Positions 26,591 to 36,344 of a stretch of DNA of 64,000 bases are shown here, piece after piece. Location of the stretch: contig NZ_WBXO01000006.1 of assembly GCF_008933955.1 (NCBI RefSeq), positions 62,001 to 126,000 on the forward strand, read 5' to 3'. Source of the stretch: Heliorestis acidaminivorans. Lineage in GTDB: Bacteria > Bacillota > Desulfitobacteriia > Heliobacteriales > Heliobacteriaceae. Below the pieces are notes generated by a model that did not search any database, was not told where the DNA came from, and saw only the letters and a program-made list of their open reading frames with translations. The position numbers and the translations under genes are program-made. The number at the start of each line of letters is the position of its first letter. Within the stretch, counting starts at the first letter, position 1.

Positions 26591-28487
26591 GATCACCACC
26601 CCGCAAATCAACAGAAATCCCTAAAGAAGAACATACACCACAGGCACTACATTTATTATGACGACAATCGTCGGTCAACTCTGACTCTATCGCTTTTTTG
26701 TGTTCCTTGACAAGGTAACTGCGACTAACACCATAATTAAGGTGTTCCCATGGCAAAGGTTCATCGTATTCTATCTTGCGATAAGCATAGTATTCAGGGT
26801 CGATATCTTCTGCTTGGAAAGCTTCTTGCCACCGTTCAAAACGAAAATGTTCAGTCCATCCGTCGAACTTAGCACCATTTTCCCAGGCTTTGTAGAGCAC
26901 CTTACCTAAGTTTCGGTCACCTTTGGCCATGACAGCCTCAATAAAGCTTACTTTAGAATCATGCCAGTTGTAAGTAATTCGCCGATCTCGAATTCGCTTT
27001 TTGAGAAACTGTTGCTTCTCTTCTAATAAAGCCATCCGATCTTGAGGCTCCCATTGGAAAGGTGTCTGCGGCTTCGGTACAAAGGAAGAAACACTTACAG
27101 TTACTTTAACAGCCTTTCTAATTCCTTTGGAGCGAAAAATATCAGAGCCTACATAAGCTACTTGTTCTGCAAGACGAGCGATACCTTCTAGATCTTCTTC
27201 CTCTTCTGTGGGAAGACCCATCATAAAGTAAAGCTTAATAGTATGCCATCCACCCTGGAAAGCTTTTTCTATTGTCTCCATAAGATCTTCTTCCGTGACA
27301 CCTTTGTTAATCACATCGCGTAGACGTTGTGTTCCTGCCTCCGGTGCAAAAGTTAAGCCTGTCTTACGAACCTTCTGTACTTCTTTGGCCAAATCTACAG
27401 AAAAAGCATCAACTCGCAAAGAAGGCAAAGACACGCCCACTCTCTTTTCTTCATGAGACTGGAGCAAATCTTTTAGGAGTGGTTCTACACAGCTATAATC
27501 AGCTGTACTAAGAGAAGTTAAGGCAATTTCATCATAACCGGTTTGTTGAATTAGCTCTTCTGCCTGCTTTTTTAGTGTTTCCATAGATCGCTCTCGAACA
27601 GGTCGATAAATAGAACCAGCTTGGCAAAAACGACAAGCACGAGAGCAACCGCGTAGTACTTCTAACATGATCCGATCATGAACTACACCCATAAAAGGAA
27701 CCATGGACTTAGTCGGAAAATAAGCTTTATCCAAATCAGCTACTACCTGTTTGGAAACTTGTGCCGGCACTGTTGAATCTATTCTCTCTATGCTCACAAA
27801 ATGACCTGAGTCATTATAATGTGGTTGATATAAAGAAGGAACATATATACCTGGTAATTGAGCTAATTCTCGTAACAATGCTTTACGACTATCTCTCTGA
27901 CTGTCACGACGCCAACCCTGTGCTTGCTTAAAGTTCCCAATTGCTTCTAGTAGTTTCGGTAAGCTTTCTTCACCTTCTCCTAAAATCACTAGATCAAGAA
28001 AATCAGCCAGCGGTTCAGGATTGACAGCACAGGGACCTCCGGCAATGATCAGCGGATGTTCATCGGTTCTATCATAAGACCACAGTGGGATATCAGCAAG
28101 GTCTAGCATATTTAGTATATTGCTGTAAGACATTTCGTATTGCAATGTAAAGCCGATAACATCAAAATCTTTTAATGGTCGCCGACTTTCAAGAGAGAAT
28201 AGAGGTATTTCTCTCTTGCGCAGTTCCTCTTCCATATCTATCCATGGTGCAAAAACGCGCTCCATTAACATATTCTCTTGATCATTAATCAAATGATACA
28301 AGATTCGTAGTCCTAGATGAGACATGCCTACTTCATAGACATCAGGAAAAGCAAAGGCCATAGTCGTATTTACAGTTGACCAATCTTTTTTGACTTGATT
28401 GTATTCCCCGCCGGTGTATCGTGTTGGTTTCGTTACTTTATTCAATAGTTCATCTTCTAATATTTGGCTAATCTGTTCTTGATTCAA
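26565..28487 (-). CDS. TIGR03960 family radical SAM protein with B12-binding-like N terminus
   Basis: The 640-residue protein has a cobalamin-binding-like Rossmann N-terminal half (YEVGMSHLGLRIL, DVIGFTLQYEMSYSN, IAGGPCAVNPEP) and a radical SAM domain with CSRACRFCQAGSIYRP (C-x3-C-x2-C). The C terminus has cysteines in CRHNKCSACGVC. It is conserved in clostridia in the rng/rplU cluster, so a role in ribosome or RNA maturation has been suggested, but none is established. It starts at TTG 28487, seven bases after GGTGG. Confidence 0.93.
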   Translation of the reverse strand: MNQEQISQILEDELLNKVTKPTRYTGGEYNQVKKDWSTVNTTMAFAFPDVYEVGMSHLGLRILYHLINDQENMLMERVFAPWIDMEEELRKREIPLFSLESRRPLKDFDVIGFTLQYEMSYSNILNMLDLADIPLWSYDRTDEHPLIIAGGPCAVNPEPLADFLDLVILGEGEESLPKLLEAIGNFKQAQGWRRDSQRDSRKALLRELAQLPGIYVPSLYQPHYNDSGHFVSIERIDSTVPAQVSKQVVADLDKAYFPTKSMVPFMGVVHDRIMLEVLRGCSRACRFCQAGSIYRPVRERSMETLKKQAEELIQQTGYDEIALTSLSTADYSCVEPLLKDLLQSHEEKRVGVSLPSLRVDAFSVDLAKEVQKVRKTGLTFAPEAGTQRLRDVINKGVTEEDLMETIEKAFQGGWHTIKLYFMMGLPTEEEEDLEGIARLAEQVAYVGSDIFRSKGIRKAVKVTVSVSSFVPKPQTPFQWEPQDRMALLEEKQQFLKKRIRDRRITYNWHDSKVSFIEAVMAKGDRNLGKVLYKAWENGAKFDGWTEHFRFERWQEAFQAEDIDPEYYAYRKIEYDEPLPWEHLNYGVSRSYLVKEHKKAIESELTDDCRHNKCSACGVCSSLGISVDLRGGDHGQNSDRL

Positions 28488-28596
28488 AGATTTTCCACCT
28501 TCATTCTGTCGTTCCCTTCATCGTCTGCTTCTACATAACTCCAACAATAGTTACTTATCATAGATTATCTCCATCAGCCAGGAATGACAACCCCCA

Positions 28597-29475
28597 CTAA
28601 GACTCTTTCACTAATTCTCCTACAGAACAATCCTGCTGTCCCGAAATCATATAGTTTAATAGCCTACTTTCTGTAACCTGCCCCATAATTTTACCATCTT
28701 CATCAACAACCGTAACGAGTAAACATTGATTAGGCGATATTTGTGGAATTAAAGATGAAACAGGCACGCTATGACGTGCCACAAGAACGGCACCGTTCCA
28801 AGTATGCTTTTTAGCTAATTCTTTTCCTTTAGACTGCAAAAGATTCCAGAAGACCATGGCAGCATTTCTCCTCTCTTTATGAGCACCGAGAAACAAAAAG
28901 CCTGCAATTAGAGGTAAGTCTAAACCTGTTTTTTCCCAGAAGAGCCCGATAACAGCTAGAAAAGCAAAAATAATTGCCAGTGATTCGCCCCAGGTTGCTG
29001 TTACATTAGAAGCTTTCATAGTACCCATCTTTAAGGTCAATATAGCGCGAAGCACTCGCCCTCCATCAAGAGGCAAAATGGGCAGTAGATTAAATGCTCC
29101 TATCGTAAAATTGACAATTCGTAAATAATCAAAATAACCTCCCCAAGAAAAACCTAAATAAAAAGTACCTTCTAAAATCAATAACAATAAAAAAGAAAAT
29201 ACAGGCCCTGTCAAAGCTACCGATATTTCATCACGAGGACGATGATTTATATGGGCAGAAAGACGAGCAACCCCTCCAAATGGAAAAAATTCTACTTCCT
29301 TTACTTCAAAACCAAGCTTTTTAGCCGCTAGAACATGTCCCATTTCATGCCAGGCTACTGATAGAAAAGCTAAAGCAACGTAAACACCGACACCTGCCCA
29401 AGCATAGAGAGCGGCTAGTAAGATTAGCCACTCATTGACTCGAATCTCCACCCCCGCCAACCGGGCTATTCTCAT
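28597..29475 (-). CDS. spoIVFB: SpoIVFB-like site-2 membrane protease
   Basis: An M50 zinc protease of the site-2 family: the active-site motif VAWHEMGHVLAAKKLG and a later NLLPILPLDGGRVL aspartate are both in membrane helices. A C-terminal CBS-like domain follows (SSLIPQISPNQCLLVTVVDEDGKI split over the region). SpoIVFB cleaves pro-sigma-K in the mother cell. ATG 29475 follows AGGGAGGAG; it overlaps the upstream spoIVFA gene. Confidence 0.93.
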   Translation of the reverse strand: MRIARLAGVEIRVNEWLILLAALYAWAGVGVYVALAFLSVAWHEMGHVLAAKKLGFEVKEVEFFPFGGVARLSAHINHRPRDEISVALTGPVFSFLLLLILEGTFYLGFSWGGYFDYLRIVNFTIGAFNLLPILPLDGGRVLRAILTLKMGTMKASNVTATWGESLAIIFAFLAVIGLFWEKTGLDLPLIAGFLFLGAHKERRNAAMVFWNLLQSKGKELAKKHTWNGAVLVARHSVPVSSLIPQISPNQCLLVTVVDEDGKIMGQVTESRLLNYMISGQQDCSVGELVKES

Positions 29476-30412
29476 TAACAGCTCCTCCCTTCTCAACGGG
29501 TGGAGCTAAAGGATCTACACTTCGACCTCCCTGTCGCATCTCGATATAAAGCTGAGCTTGTCCTGCAGATGCACTTCTTCCAAGAGGACCAATGACCGTG
29601 CTAGCTTGAACGAGCTCCCCAGTTTGCACGTAAAGCTCTTGTAGAGGTCCCATAATACGAATAGATCCATCATTCATAGCGATTTGAACATAAGTACCAC
29701 CATCTTCAGGCCAATGTGTAATTAATGTACCTTCTACACCAGCCACCACAGGCGCTCCGACTGTACCAACAATTCTTACCCCAGGATAAAAATCCGTGCC
29801 TCGTTGTCCAAAAGCTTCTACAACAATACCTTTAACCGGTTCTTCTACAGGAAGACCGTAGCGAGCTACGCCACCTGCTGGTGCAAATACAGGGGCTGTT
29901 ACTGTAGCATCAGTCCAAAGTCCGAGACGAAGCACAGCCTGACGCATAGGCTCGAACTCCATATCTTCTGTAACAAGACGCTCTACTTGCTGTTGTGCAA
30001 CTTTGGCCCAGGGGTGTTCAATCTGAAAAACCCCCCAAAAAAAGGCTAAAAGAATTAAAGCCATAACCGATTGACCGAACCAGCGCCAGGACATTTTGGG
30101 ATTTTCTTTTTCTGCAGGAGGATCGTATAGAGCCCATCTCGGTTTATCTGTTGCGTTCAGTGGGCTTGTCCTTGTTTTTTTAGGAAACCAAGTTTCTTGT
30201 ACTTCAGACTTACTTAATTCTTTTTGATTATCTTTTGAGCCTTCTTTATTACTTTCTTTACTGCTCTCATTTGTACTATTTGTGCTGGCTAAAGTGCTTT
30301 GTGGGAAGCTATTTTTTTTCTCTTCAAGCTTCTCCTCCTGTTGTACCTTGCTTTTTGGGGTTTGGCGACGATGATTATAAATCCATTTTTCACTTTCTGG
30401 TTTTTTCTTCAC
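29432..30412 (-). CDS. spoIVFA: SpoIVFA-like regulatory protein with degenerate M23 domain
   Basis: SpoIVFA anchors and controls SpoIVFB. The protein has a long charged, serine- and lysine-rich N-terminal region, one membrane segment (GQSVMALILLAFFWGVF) and a C-terminal LytM/M23-like domain (KGIVVEAFGQRGTD, GTYVQIAMNDGSIRI, VQASTVIGPLGRS). The zinc ligands of active M23 enzymes are absent (TDFYPGV and LYIEMRQGG stand where the H..D and HxH motifs would be), so it is non-catalytic, as expected. It starts at GTG 30412 after AGGAGGAGGG. Confidence 0.9.
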   Translation of the reverse strand: MKKKPESEKWIYNHRRQTPKSKVQQEEKLEEKKNSFPQSTLASTNSTNESSKESNKEGSKDNQKELSKSEVQETWFPKKTRTSPLNATDKPRWALYDPPAEKENPKMSWRWFGQSVMALILLAFFWGVFQIEHPWAKVAQQQVERLVTEDMEFEPMRQAVLRLGLWTDATVTAPVFAPAGGVARYGLPVEEPVKGIVVEAFGQRGTDFYPGVRIVGTVGAPVVAGVEGTLITHWPEDGGTYVQIAMNDGSIRIMGPLQELYVQTGELVQASTVIGPLGRSASAGQAQLYIEMRQGGRSVDPLAPPVEKGGAVNENSPVGGGGDSSQ

Positions 30413-30507
30413 GTTCCCTCCTCCTTTGCCGCTAACAGATAATTGATTGTTTTCAAAGCCCTTCGCTACATGATATGAAGAAATAGGACAAGTATGATGG
30501 AGTAAGG

Positions 30508-30555
30508 ATTTTAAAAAACAAAAGACTCTATGCTTTTATTTTGCATAGAGTCTTT
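30508..30555 (-). terminator. Terminator of the nucleoside-kinase-like gene
   Basis: Perfect 13-bp stem AAAGACTCTATGC (arms 30521-30533 and 30543-30555) with T-rich tracts on both sides; the minus-strand one is TTTTGTTTTTT. Confidence 0.85.
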
Positions 30556-30571
30556 TTGGTATTAAAGCTGT

Positions 30572-32263
30572 CTACTTAGAGCGGAAGAAAGTACTTCCAC
30601 CTATAAACTCTCTTAAGATTGACGTAAGGGGTACTTCAGAATCATTCATCGCTCGGAAATAATCAAGCAACGTTAACAGACGTTGTGCGTCGCCATATAC
30701 TTCTTCCGACGAATCAATTGCTTCTAACAAAGGTTTAGCATAAGCTCCTAATACTGCAGGTTCATATAGAAGGGCTGAGTTAAACATAACGTCAGCATCT
30801 TCTTGATAAGGGAATATCCATCGTTCTTCGCCACGTCGTACAGAAGGCCACATAGTCAGAGTTTCTACAGCTCGCCGAGAGCGATATTTGTGATCTCGGA
30901 TGATACGACGTAATAACCTAATATCAGTTGTTTTAATATAGTTCATCAAGTCTAAATTCAATTCAACAAGAGCACTCACATAAATCTTAAACTTCTGTTC
31001 TCGGTCAATATGGCTCGTTAGTTCTTCGTTTAATCCATGGATACCTTCCACTATGATCGGTTGATCTATACCTATGCGTAGTTCTCGCCCTAGATACTCT
31101 CTTTCCCCGCTATGGAAGTTATAATGCGGCACTTCTACAGTCTGACCATCAATGAGCTTACTTAACTGTTCATTAAACAAAGCGAGATCAACTGTGTAAA
31201 GTGACTCAAAATCAAAATTACCTGCTTCATCTCTAGGTGTGATACGTCGAGGATGAAAAAAATCATCTAGAGAAAGAGTCACTGGATTGAAACCATTAAC
31301 TCTAAGCTGTATTTTCAAGCGTTGTGCAAAGCTCGTCTTACCAGAGGAAGAAGGCCCGGCAATTAAGATTACCCGTCCACGCTCCGGCTCTTCAGCTATC
31401 TTATCAGCAATCTGAGCAATTCGTTTTTCATGTAAGGCTTCTGCCAATCGAATTAACTCTCTTGTCTTGCCTGCTTCGATATGACCATTTAGATCCCGAA
31501 CATTAGAGACGCCAACAATTTTTGTCCAACGATCTGATTCACGGAAAATATAGCCTAATTTCTTTTGCTCTAAGTTCTTTGGAATCTGGAATGGATTATT
31601 TTGATCAGGAAAACGCAACAAAAAGCCTGCATAGTGATGTTCCAATTGATAAGTTGTAATTAGACCTGTATGAGGAACAAGCACTTCGTCGCTAAATTCA
31701 ACATAGTCGCCACAGCGATATAGATAGACAGGTTCTCTTTGACGATACTTTAAGATAGCCGCCTGATCTTCTCGTTGATGTTCTAGAAGCTTTACCTTGG
31801 CTTCTTCAATCGTCATAACCTGACATTCAATAGGCTCACAAGCTCGAACAATATCCCACATACGCTCACGCATTTTCTCTACCATATCAAGCGTTAGCGG
31901 TTCGCCACCTAATCTTTCAACGTAAAAACCTTTGTTTAAGGAAAACTGAATCTCAAAGTCGACTTCAGGGTAAAGCTCTCTCGCTGTACGCATTAGAACA
32001 AAAGCAAGGCTTCGAGCATAAACACGAATGCCTGCTTCACTAGTCATATCAACCATTTCAACAGTACAATCTTCTTCAGGCAAGTACTGTAAATTCTCGA
32101 TTTTATTATTTACTTTAACTGCTACAATAGGAGCGCCATGCTCCGCCTGCAATTCCCAGGCTAAAACTTGCAATGTGGTACGTCGATTCCACCATCGGCA
32201 AAACCAGCCTGTTTGCGGTGTTTTTATTGTCAAAGCTAGCGAAGGTTTGGAGATAGTGGTCAT
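30572..32263 (-). CDS. Uridine-kinase-like nucleoside kinase with TGS-type N terminus
   Basis: The 563-residue protein is a fused form. An N-terminal TGS-like and threonyl-tRNA-synthetase-like second-additional-domain region (to about 290) is followed by a phosphoribulokinase/uridine-kinase domain with Walker A GPSSSGKTSF, LDDFFHPR and VEGIHGLNEEL. It is conserved in clostridia; phosphorylation of uridine or a related nucleoside is inferred from the domain only. ATG 32263 is preceded by AAAAGGGG. Terminators lie downstream. Confidence 0.85.
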   Translation of the reverse strand: MTTISKPSLALTIKTPQTGWFCRWWNRRTTLQVLAWELQAEHGAPIVAVKVNNKIENLQYLPEEDCTVEMVDMTSEAGIRVYARSLAFVLMRTARELYPEVDFEIQFSLNKGFYVERLGGEPLTLDMVEKMRERMWDIVRACEPIECQVMTIEEAKVKLLEHQREDQAAILKYRQREPVYLYRCGDYVEFSDEVLVPHTGLITTYQLEHHYAGFLLRFPDQNNPFQIPKNLEQKKLGYIFRESDRWTKIVGVSNVRDLNGHIEAGKTRELIRLAEALHEKRIAQIADKIAEEPERGRVILIAGPSSSGKTSFAQRLKIQLRVNGFNPVTLSLDDFFHPRRITPRDEAGNFDFESLYTVDLALFNEQLSKLIDGQTVEVPHYNFHSGEREYLGRELRIGIDQPIIVEGIHGLNEELTSHIDREQKFKIYVSALVELNLDLMNYIKTTDIRLLRRIIRDHKYRSRRAVETLTMWPSVRRGEERWIFPYQEDADVMFNSALLYEPAVLGAYAKPLLEAIDSSEEVYGDAQRLLTLLDYFRAMNDSEVPLTSILREFIGGSTFFRSK

Positions 32264-32287
32264 AGAGTATCCCCTTTTAGTTTATTA

Positions 32288-32944
32288 TCATAGCTCTTGA
32301 TTGCGCCTCTCTCTTTGACGAGCAAAAATAAATTGAATAATTTTCTCCTGCTCTACTCGAGTAGGTTCTATAAATTCTAATCCGATATAGTAAGAGGTCT
32401 CCCGTTGTTCTTGTACTTTTGAAACCCTTCTGATGATACCTTTCATTCGTAACTGTTCCTGCAGTAATGGTATGTTCACAAAAAGTTTATTATCTTTTTC
32501 TAGGGGCTCTTGACATAGTAAAAGCAAGCCACCACCAGAAATATTCCGAATACTACAGCTAAGCCATTCCCAATCAATAGGATCTTTTTGCTCATCTATT
32601 TTGGCATAATCCGTTTCTAAGACGATAGGGAATCGATAAAAATTCCGCCTTTGCACCTTATCGGCTTTGAGAGGTCGATCGACCTCTATAACAGGAATCG
32701 GATGAGCCTTCCGAGACAATACTTGAGTCTGATAAACCCATATACCACTGTCCGTTATTTTGTAGAAAATAACTCTCTCTTTTACGTGCATCGGAATCGG
32801 TTGTCCTTCTTTAAAAGGCAAAGCCAGGATGAGCTTATCATCACTCATATCCTCAATACGACTTTTATGATGACCCGAAAATATACTTCCTGGAGGAATC
32901 AGAATCTGAATCAAATCATTTACTTTTAACTGTTCTAATGCCAC
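32288..32944 (-). CDS. PilZ-domain protein (YcgR-like)
   Basis: An N-terminal YcgR-N-like half is followed by a PilZ domain with the c-di-GMP binding motifs RRNFYRFP (RxxxR) and IRNISGGGLLL (NxSxxG), so it should bind c-di-GMP. YcgR proteins slow flagellar motors; the target here is not shown. It starts at GTG 32944 after AAGGGTG, 13 bases after rodA. Confidence 0.9.
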   Translation of the reverse strand: MALEQLKVNDLIQILIPPGSIFSGHHKSRIEDMSDDKLILALPFKEGQPIPMHVKERVIFYKITDSGIWVYQTQVLSRKAHPIPVIEVDRPLKADKVQRRNFYRFPIVLETDYAKIDEQKDPIDWEWLSCSIRNISGGGLLLLCQEPLEKDNKLFVNIPLLQEQLRMKGIIRRVSKVQEQRETSYYIGLEFIEPTRVEQEKIIQFIFARQRERRNQEL

Positions 32945-32957
32945 TTTTTAATCACCC

Positions 32958-34082
32958 TTAAAACATGATGGTCTGTCTGCGAATGTGGACGTTCAAGAGT
33001 AGGCCCAGCGCCATCATATTTGTAAGCATGGAAGTTCCCCCATAGCTTACAAAAGGCAGTGGTAGGCCCGTGATAGGCATAACACTGATCGTCATTCCAA
33101 CATTAACAAGCACTTGAAAGAGAAGCATCGAGGCAATACCCATTACTATTAAAGATCCAAATACATCTCGTGCATCTAAAGCAATACGAATAGACCGTAA
33201 AATAAGGAACATGAAAAGCAACAGTAATGCTGCGGCACCTATAAACCCTAGCTCTTCACCAACAACTGCAAAAATAAAGTCAGTATGATGTTCAGGTAAA
33301 AAATTCAATTGCACTTGACTGCCATTGTATAGTCCTTTCCCAATTAATCCACCAGAACCAATGGCAATTAAGGATTGACGAATCTGGTAGCCAAATCCAG
33401 CTGGATCCATGTCGGGGTTAAAAAAGATAACTAGCCTCATAATCTGATAATCCTGTAACGGCAAAGATAAACCCCAAAAAAAGTAGCCTGCCAGAGCTGT
33501 ACTAATAATAGCAAAGCCACCGACTGTAAGTGATAAGAGAATCTTTTTGTTCGCACCAGCTATAAGTAACATACCCATCATTACAGCTACTAGAACAAGA
33601 GAAGTACCCAAGTCTGGTTGAATTAGGATTAAAGCCATTGGAAGGGCCATGTAGAGGAAACAAGGCAGTAAGTCCGTAATTGTATTAAGTTTTCCATAAC
33701 GTTTAGAAAGAAAATCAGCAAAAGTTACGATCAATAATAGTTTAGCAAGTTCTGATGGCTGAAACTGAAAAGTACCAAACTTAATCCATCTTTGAGAACC
33801 GTTAATATCCGTGCCCCAGACTATAACTGATAAAAGCAACAGTAACGTAAAGCCATAGAGATACCAGGAATAGCGTGCCGCATTCTGATAAGAAACAAAG
33901 ACCAAAGCAATAGCGGCCGCCAAACCTATTCCCATCCATAATGCCTGTTTACGAACAAAATCCCATCGATCAGCTCCAATATTGGCAGAAGCGCTACTAA
34001 GAACAATCAAGCTAAAAGTCATAAGGAGGGCGACTAGGGCTACTAGCGTCCAGTCTACGTTTTTGATAAATTTTCGATCCAA
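32958..34082 (-). CDS. rodA: Rod-shape SEDS glycosyltransferase RodA
   Basis: RodA polymerises peptidoglycan glycan chains during cylinder growth, together with a class B PBP. It is a SEDS protein with about ten membrane segments: LIVLSSASANIGADRWDFVRKQ, NGSQRWIKFGTFQFQPSELAKL, LPEHHTDFIFAVVGEELGFIG, MPITGLPLPFVSYGGTSML. It starts at TTG 34082 (GGAGG eight bases upstream). mrdA lies upstream in the same region, giving the RodA/PBP2 pair. Confidence 0.95.
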   Translation of the reverse strand: MDRKFIKNVDWTLVALVALLMTFSLIVLSSASANIGADRWDFVRKQALWMGIGLAAAIALVFVSYQNAARYSWYLYGFTLLLLLSVIVWGTDINGSQRWIKFGTFQFQPSELAKLLLIVTFADFLSKRYGKLNTITDLLPCFLYMALPMALILIQPDLGTSLVLVAVMMGMLLIAGANKKILLSLTVGGFAIISTALAGYFFWGLSLPLQDYQIMRLVIFFNPDMDPAGFGYQIRQSLIAIGSGGLIGKGLYNGSQVQLNFLPEHHTDFIFAVVGEELGFIGAAALLLLFMFLILRSIRIALDARDVFGSLIVMGIASMLLFQVLVNVGMTISVMPITGLPLPFVSYGGTSMLTNMMALGLLLNVHIRRQTIMF

Positions 34083-34155
34083 AACGGCATCCTCCTTATA
34101 GTGCTTTGAATATTACGATATTTAGAACATTATAATTATAGGCTATAACAGGTTC

Positions 34156-34191
34156 AAAAAAAAGGCCTTCCTTACAATTGTAAGAAAGGTC
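34156..34191 (-). terminator. Terminator after minE
   Basis: Stem CCTTTCTTAC/GTAAGGAAGG (one mismatch) with an AATT loop at 34164-34191, followed on the minus strand by T8. It separates min from rodA. Confidence 0.85.
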
Positions 34192-34205
34192 ATGAGTTTC
34201 CACTA

Positions 34206-34481
34206 TTAGTCTCTCCGTTTTATGTCTAGTATCGGAATATTAGCCACCAGAGCAACAGAGCTATCTTCGTTACTTAAGCTAACTTCAAGTGCTCTCTCAT
34301 CGATGATCATATAATTAGAGATGACCTTAATTAGATCTTCTTTAAGTGACTCCAATATTTCGGGAGAAACACTACTTCGATCGTGGACAAGAACAAGACG
34401 AAGTCTTTCTTTGGCCACGTTTTTACTACCCGACATATTGTCACGACTAAAAATACGCTGTAAGAAATCCAGCACCGCCAT
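34206..34481 (-). CDS. minE: Cell division topological specificity factor MinE
   Basis: MinE drives MinD oscillation. The short protein has the anti-MinCD helix region (AKERLRLVLVHDRSSVSPEI) and the topological specificity domain ending VANIPILDIKRRD. The 91-residue length fits. It follows minD by 25 bases. Firmicutes such as Bacillus use DivIVA/MinJ instead; a MinE in this window indicates an oscillating-type Min system. Confidence 0.95.
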   Translation of the reverse strand: MAVLDFLQRIFSRDNMSGSKNVAKERLRLVLVHDRSSVSPEILESLKEDLIKVISNYMIIDERALEVSLSNEDSSVALVANIPILDIKRRD

Positions 34482-34506
34482 TACTATGCCCCCTTTCTAG
34501 CTACTA

Positions 34507-35310
34507 TCAGCGACGGAAACCAAAGATCTTACGAACTTTGTCCATAAAACTATCAGGTTGCTCTAAATCCATCAAAGGTACGTCTACTCCAGTTATGCGA
34601 CGTGTAATATTGCGATAAGCTTGTCCAGCCCGAGATTGTTCATCTAAAACAGCAGGCTCACCTTTGTTAGTTGAAATCAAGATAGAATCATCTTCGGGAA
34701 CAACTCCTAAGACGTCAATAGCTAAAATATCAACCATGTCTTCTATTGACATCATATCACCTTGACGAACCATTCCAGGTCGAAGCCTATTGATAACCAA
34801 TCTAGGATTGCGTATACCCGATGATTCCAGCAGACCAATAACCCGGTCGGCATCACGAATGGCTGATACTTCAGGCGTTGTAACTACGATTGCTTTTTCC
34901 GCACCAGCGATAGCATTTTTGAACCCTTGTTCTATGCCTGCAGGGCAATCAATAAGTACAAAGTCAAATTCTGCTTTTAGCTCATCACAAAGTTCAAGCA
35001 TTTGCTTCTGATTAACAGCCGATTTATCTTTTGTTTGCGCCGCTGGTAATAAGCTTAATCTACCATCAGGAAATCTTTTGTCTCGAATAAGTGCTTTAGA
35101 AGCAACTACTTGTCCACTTGTTACATCAACAATATCATAAACAATCCGATTTTCCAAACCCATAACCACATCTAAATTGCGTAAACCGATATCAGTATCT
35201 ACCAGTACTACTTTATATCCTAAAGAAGCAAGGCCTGTACCAATATTAGCTGTAGTTGTTGTTTTACCAACGCCGCCTTTACCTGAGGTGATAACAATTA
35301 CTTCACCCAT
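34507..35310 (-). CDS. minD: Septum-site ATPase MinD
   Basis: ParA-type ATPase placing the division site. Deviant Walker A VITSGKGGVGKTTTTANIG, DTDIGLRNLD, LIDCPAGIE and a C-terminal amphipathic helix for membrane binding (DSFMDKVRKIFGFRR). ATG 35310 follows GAGGAAG. It is 12 bases after minC. Confidence 0.97.
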   Translation of the reverse strand: MGEVIVITSGKGGVGKTTTTANIGTGLASLGYKVVLVDTDIGLRNLDVVMGLENRIVYDIVDVTSGQVVASKALIRDKRFPDGRLSLLPAAQTKDKSAVNQKQMLELCDELKAEFDFVLIDCPAGIEQGFKNAIAGAEKAIVVTTPEVSAIRDADRVIGLLESSGIRNPRLVINRLRPGMVRQGDMMSIEDMVDILAIDVLGVVPEDDSILISTNKGEPAVLDEQSRAGQAYRNITRRITGVDVPLMDLEQPDSFMDKVRKIFGFRR

Positions 35311-35322
35311 TAGACTTCCTCC

Positions 35323-36180
35323 TCAGTCTTTTCCAAATGATTTTGAACCGTATTGGTACCGTTCAATCGTTACCATACCATCTCGGATACGAGCAATTTC
35401 GGGATGTTCCGGTCCCGCATCCCCTTCATCGGGAGGTCGGGTAATATGGTCGGCAATGCGTAATTGAGTTGGTTGTAAACGAAAAGCCATGACAATAGCC
35501 TCAGTTGAACCAAATGCGCCAGCATGAGCAACGCCACGAAAGCTACCAAGCACAATTATATTACCACCGGCAATCACTTCTGCTCCAGGATTGACTTCCC
35601 CCATGATCACAACATGACCAGGGTAACGTACCCTCTGACCAGATCGTAATGTTCTCTGAATTAAAAGCGTCTGCTCGTCGCCACCCTGCTTGTCTATCAT
35701 AGCAGACTCTTCTACCTCGTTCTTACTTTCCTTAGAATCAGGTATGTAAGATCTTTCTTGTACTTCTACAAGTTCTCCGTCAGTTGGTGACACAATGTTT
35801 TTATTACCATCTTCTTTTTTCTTCCCAGAGCTTTCATTAGCTTCGTATAAGTGGTTGGCAATCTGATAGATTCGTTCCCTATTCCCTTTCACTGTGGCTA
35901 CCTCCTCCTGATCGTCAACACTTTTGGCTTCAGACCAAGTATTGATCGCCCGTACAATCAAACCAAAAGAAGGGAAAAGCGCCTTTAGTTGTCCTAACTG
36001 CTCTTCTGTAAGTTCTCTAGAGCCTACATCAATTGACACATTAGCTCCGATGAGAAAGTTATCGGCAGAGCCTAATTTTTCTTCAATTGCAGTTACCAAA
36101 GAAGAAAATTCACACTCAGAGTCAAGGAAGAAGGTCAAGCCTTCTTTGCTACCTTTGATCACTATGTCTGCCTTTTTCAT
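35323..36180 (-). CDS. minC: Septum-site inhibitor MinC
   Basis: MinC inhibits FtsZ assembly when bound to MinD. The N-terminal FtsZ-binding domain (about 1-100, ADIVIKGSKEGLTFFLD, RAINTW) is joined by a long low-complexity linker to the C-terminal beta-helix domain (QRTLRSGQRVRYPGHVVI, NPGAEVIAGGNIIVLG, RGVAHAGAFG). First gene of minCDE; the start codon has only a weak ribosome site. Confidence 0.95.
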   Translation of the reverse strand: MKKADIVIKGSKEGLTFFLDSECEFSSLVTAIEEKLGSADNFLIGANVSIDVGSRELTEEQLGQLKALFPSFGLIVRAINTWSEAKSVDDQEEVATVKGNRERIYQIANHLYEANESSGKKKEDGNKNIVSPTDGELVEVQERSYIPDSKESKNEVEESAMIDKQGGDEQTLLIQRTLRSGQRVRYPGHVVIMGEVNPGAEVIAGGNIIVLGSFRGVAHAGAFGSTEAIVMAFRLQPTQLRIADHITRPPDEGDAGPEHPEIARIRDGMVTIERYQYGSKSFGKD

Positions 36181-36269
36181 TGCTACTTAACCCCAGCCTC
36201 TCAGGCAATTTCCATACTTTTACCATTTTAATTCAACAATAAATTCTACGCTAAAGAGTAAAATCCTTC

Positions 36270-36305
36270 AAGAAAAAGAAAAAAACGAGGAAGAACGCCT
36301 CGTTT
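36270..36305 (-). terminator. Terminator of the mrdA operon
   Basis: Stem AAACGAGG/CCTCGTTT (36298-36305 with 36283-36290), then TTTTTCTTTTTC on the minus strand. It separates the mreBCD-mrdA unit from minCDE. Confidence 0.8.
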
Positions 36306-36344
36306 AACATTTTTCGACTAAATAGCTTCGATAGATTAATTTTT

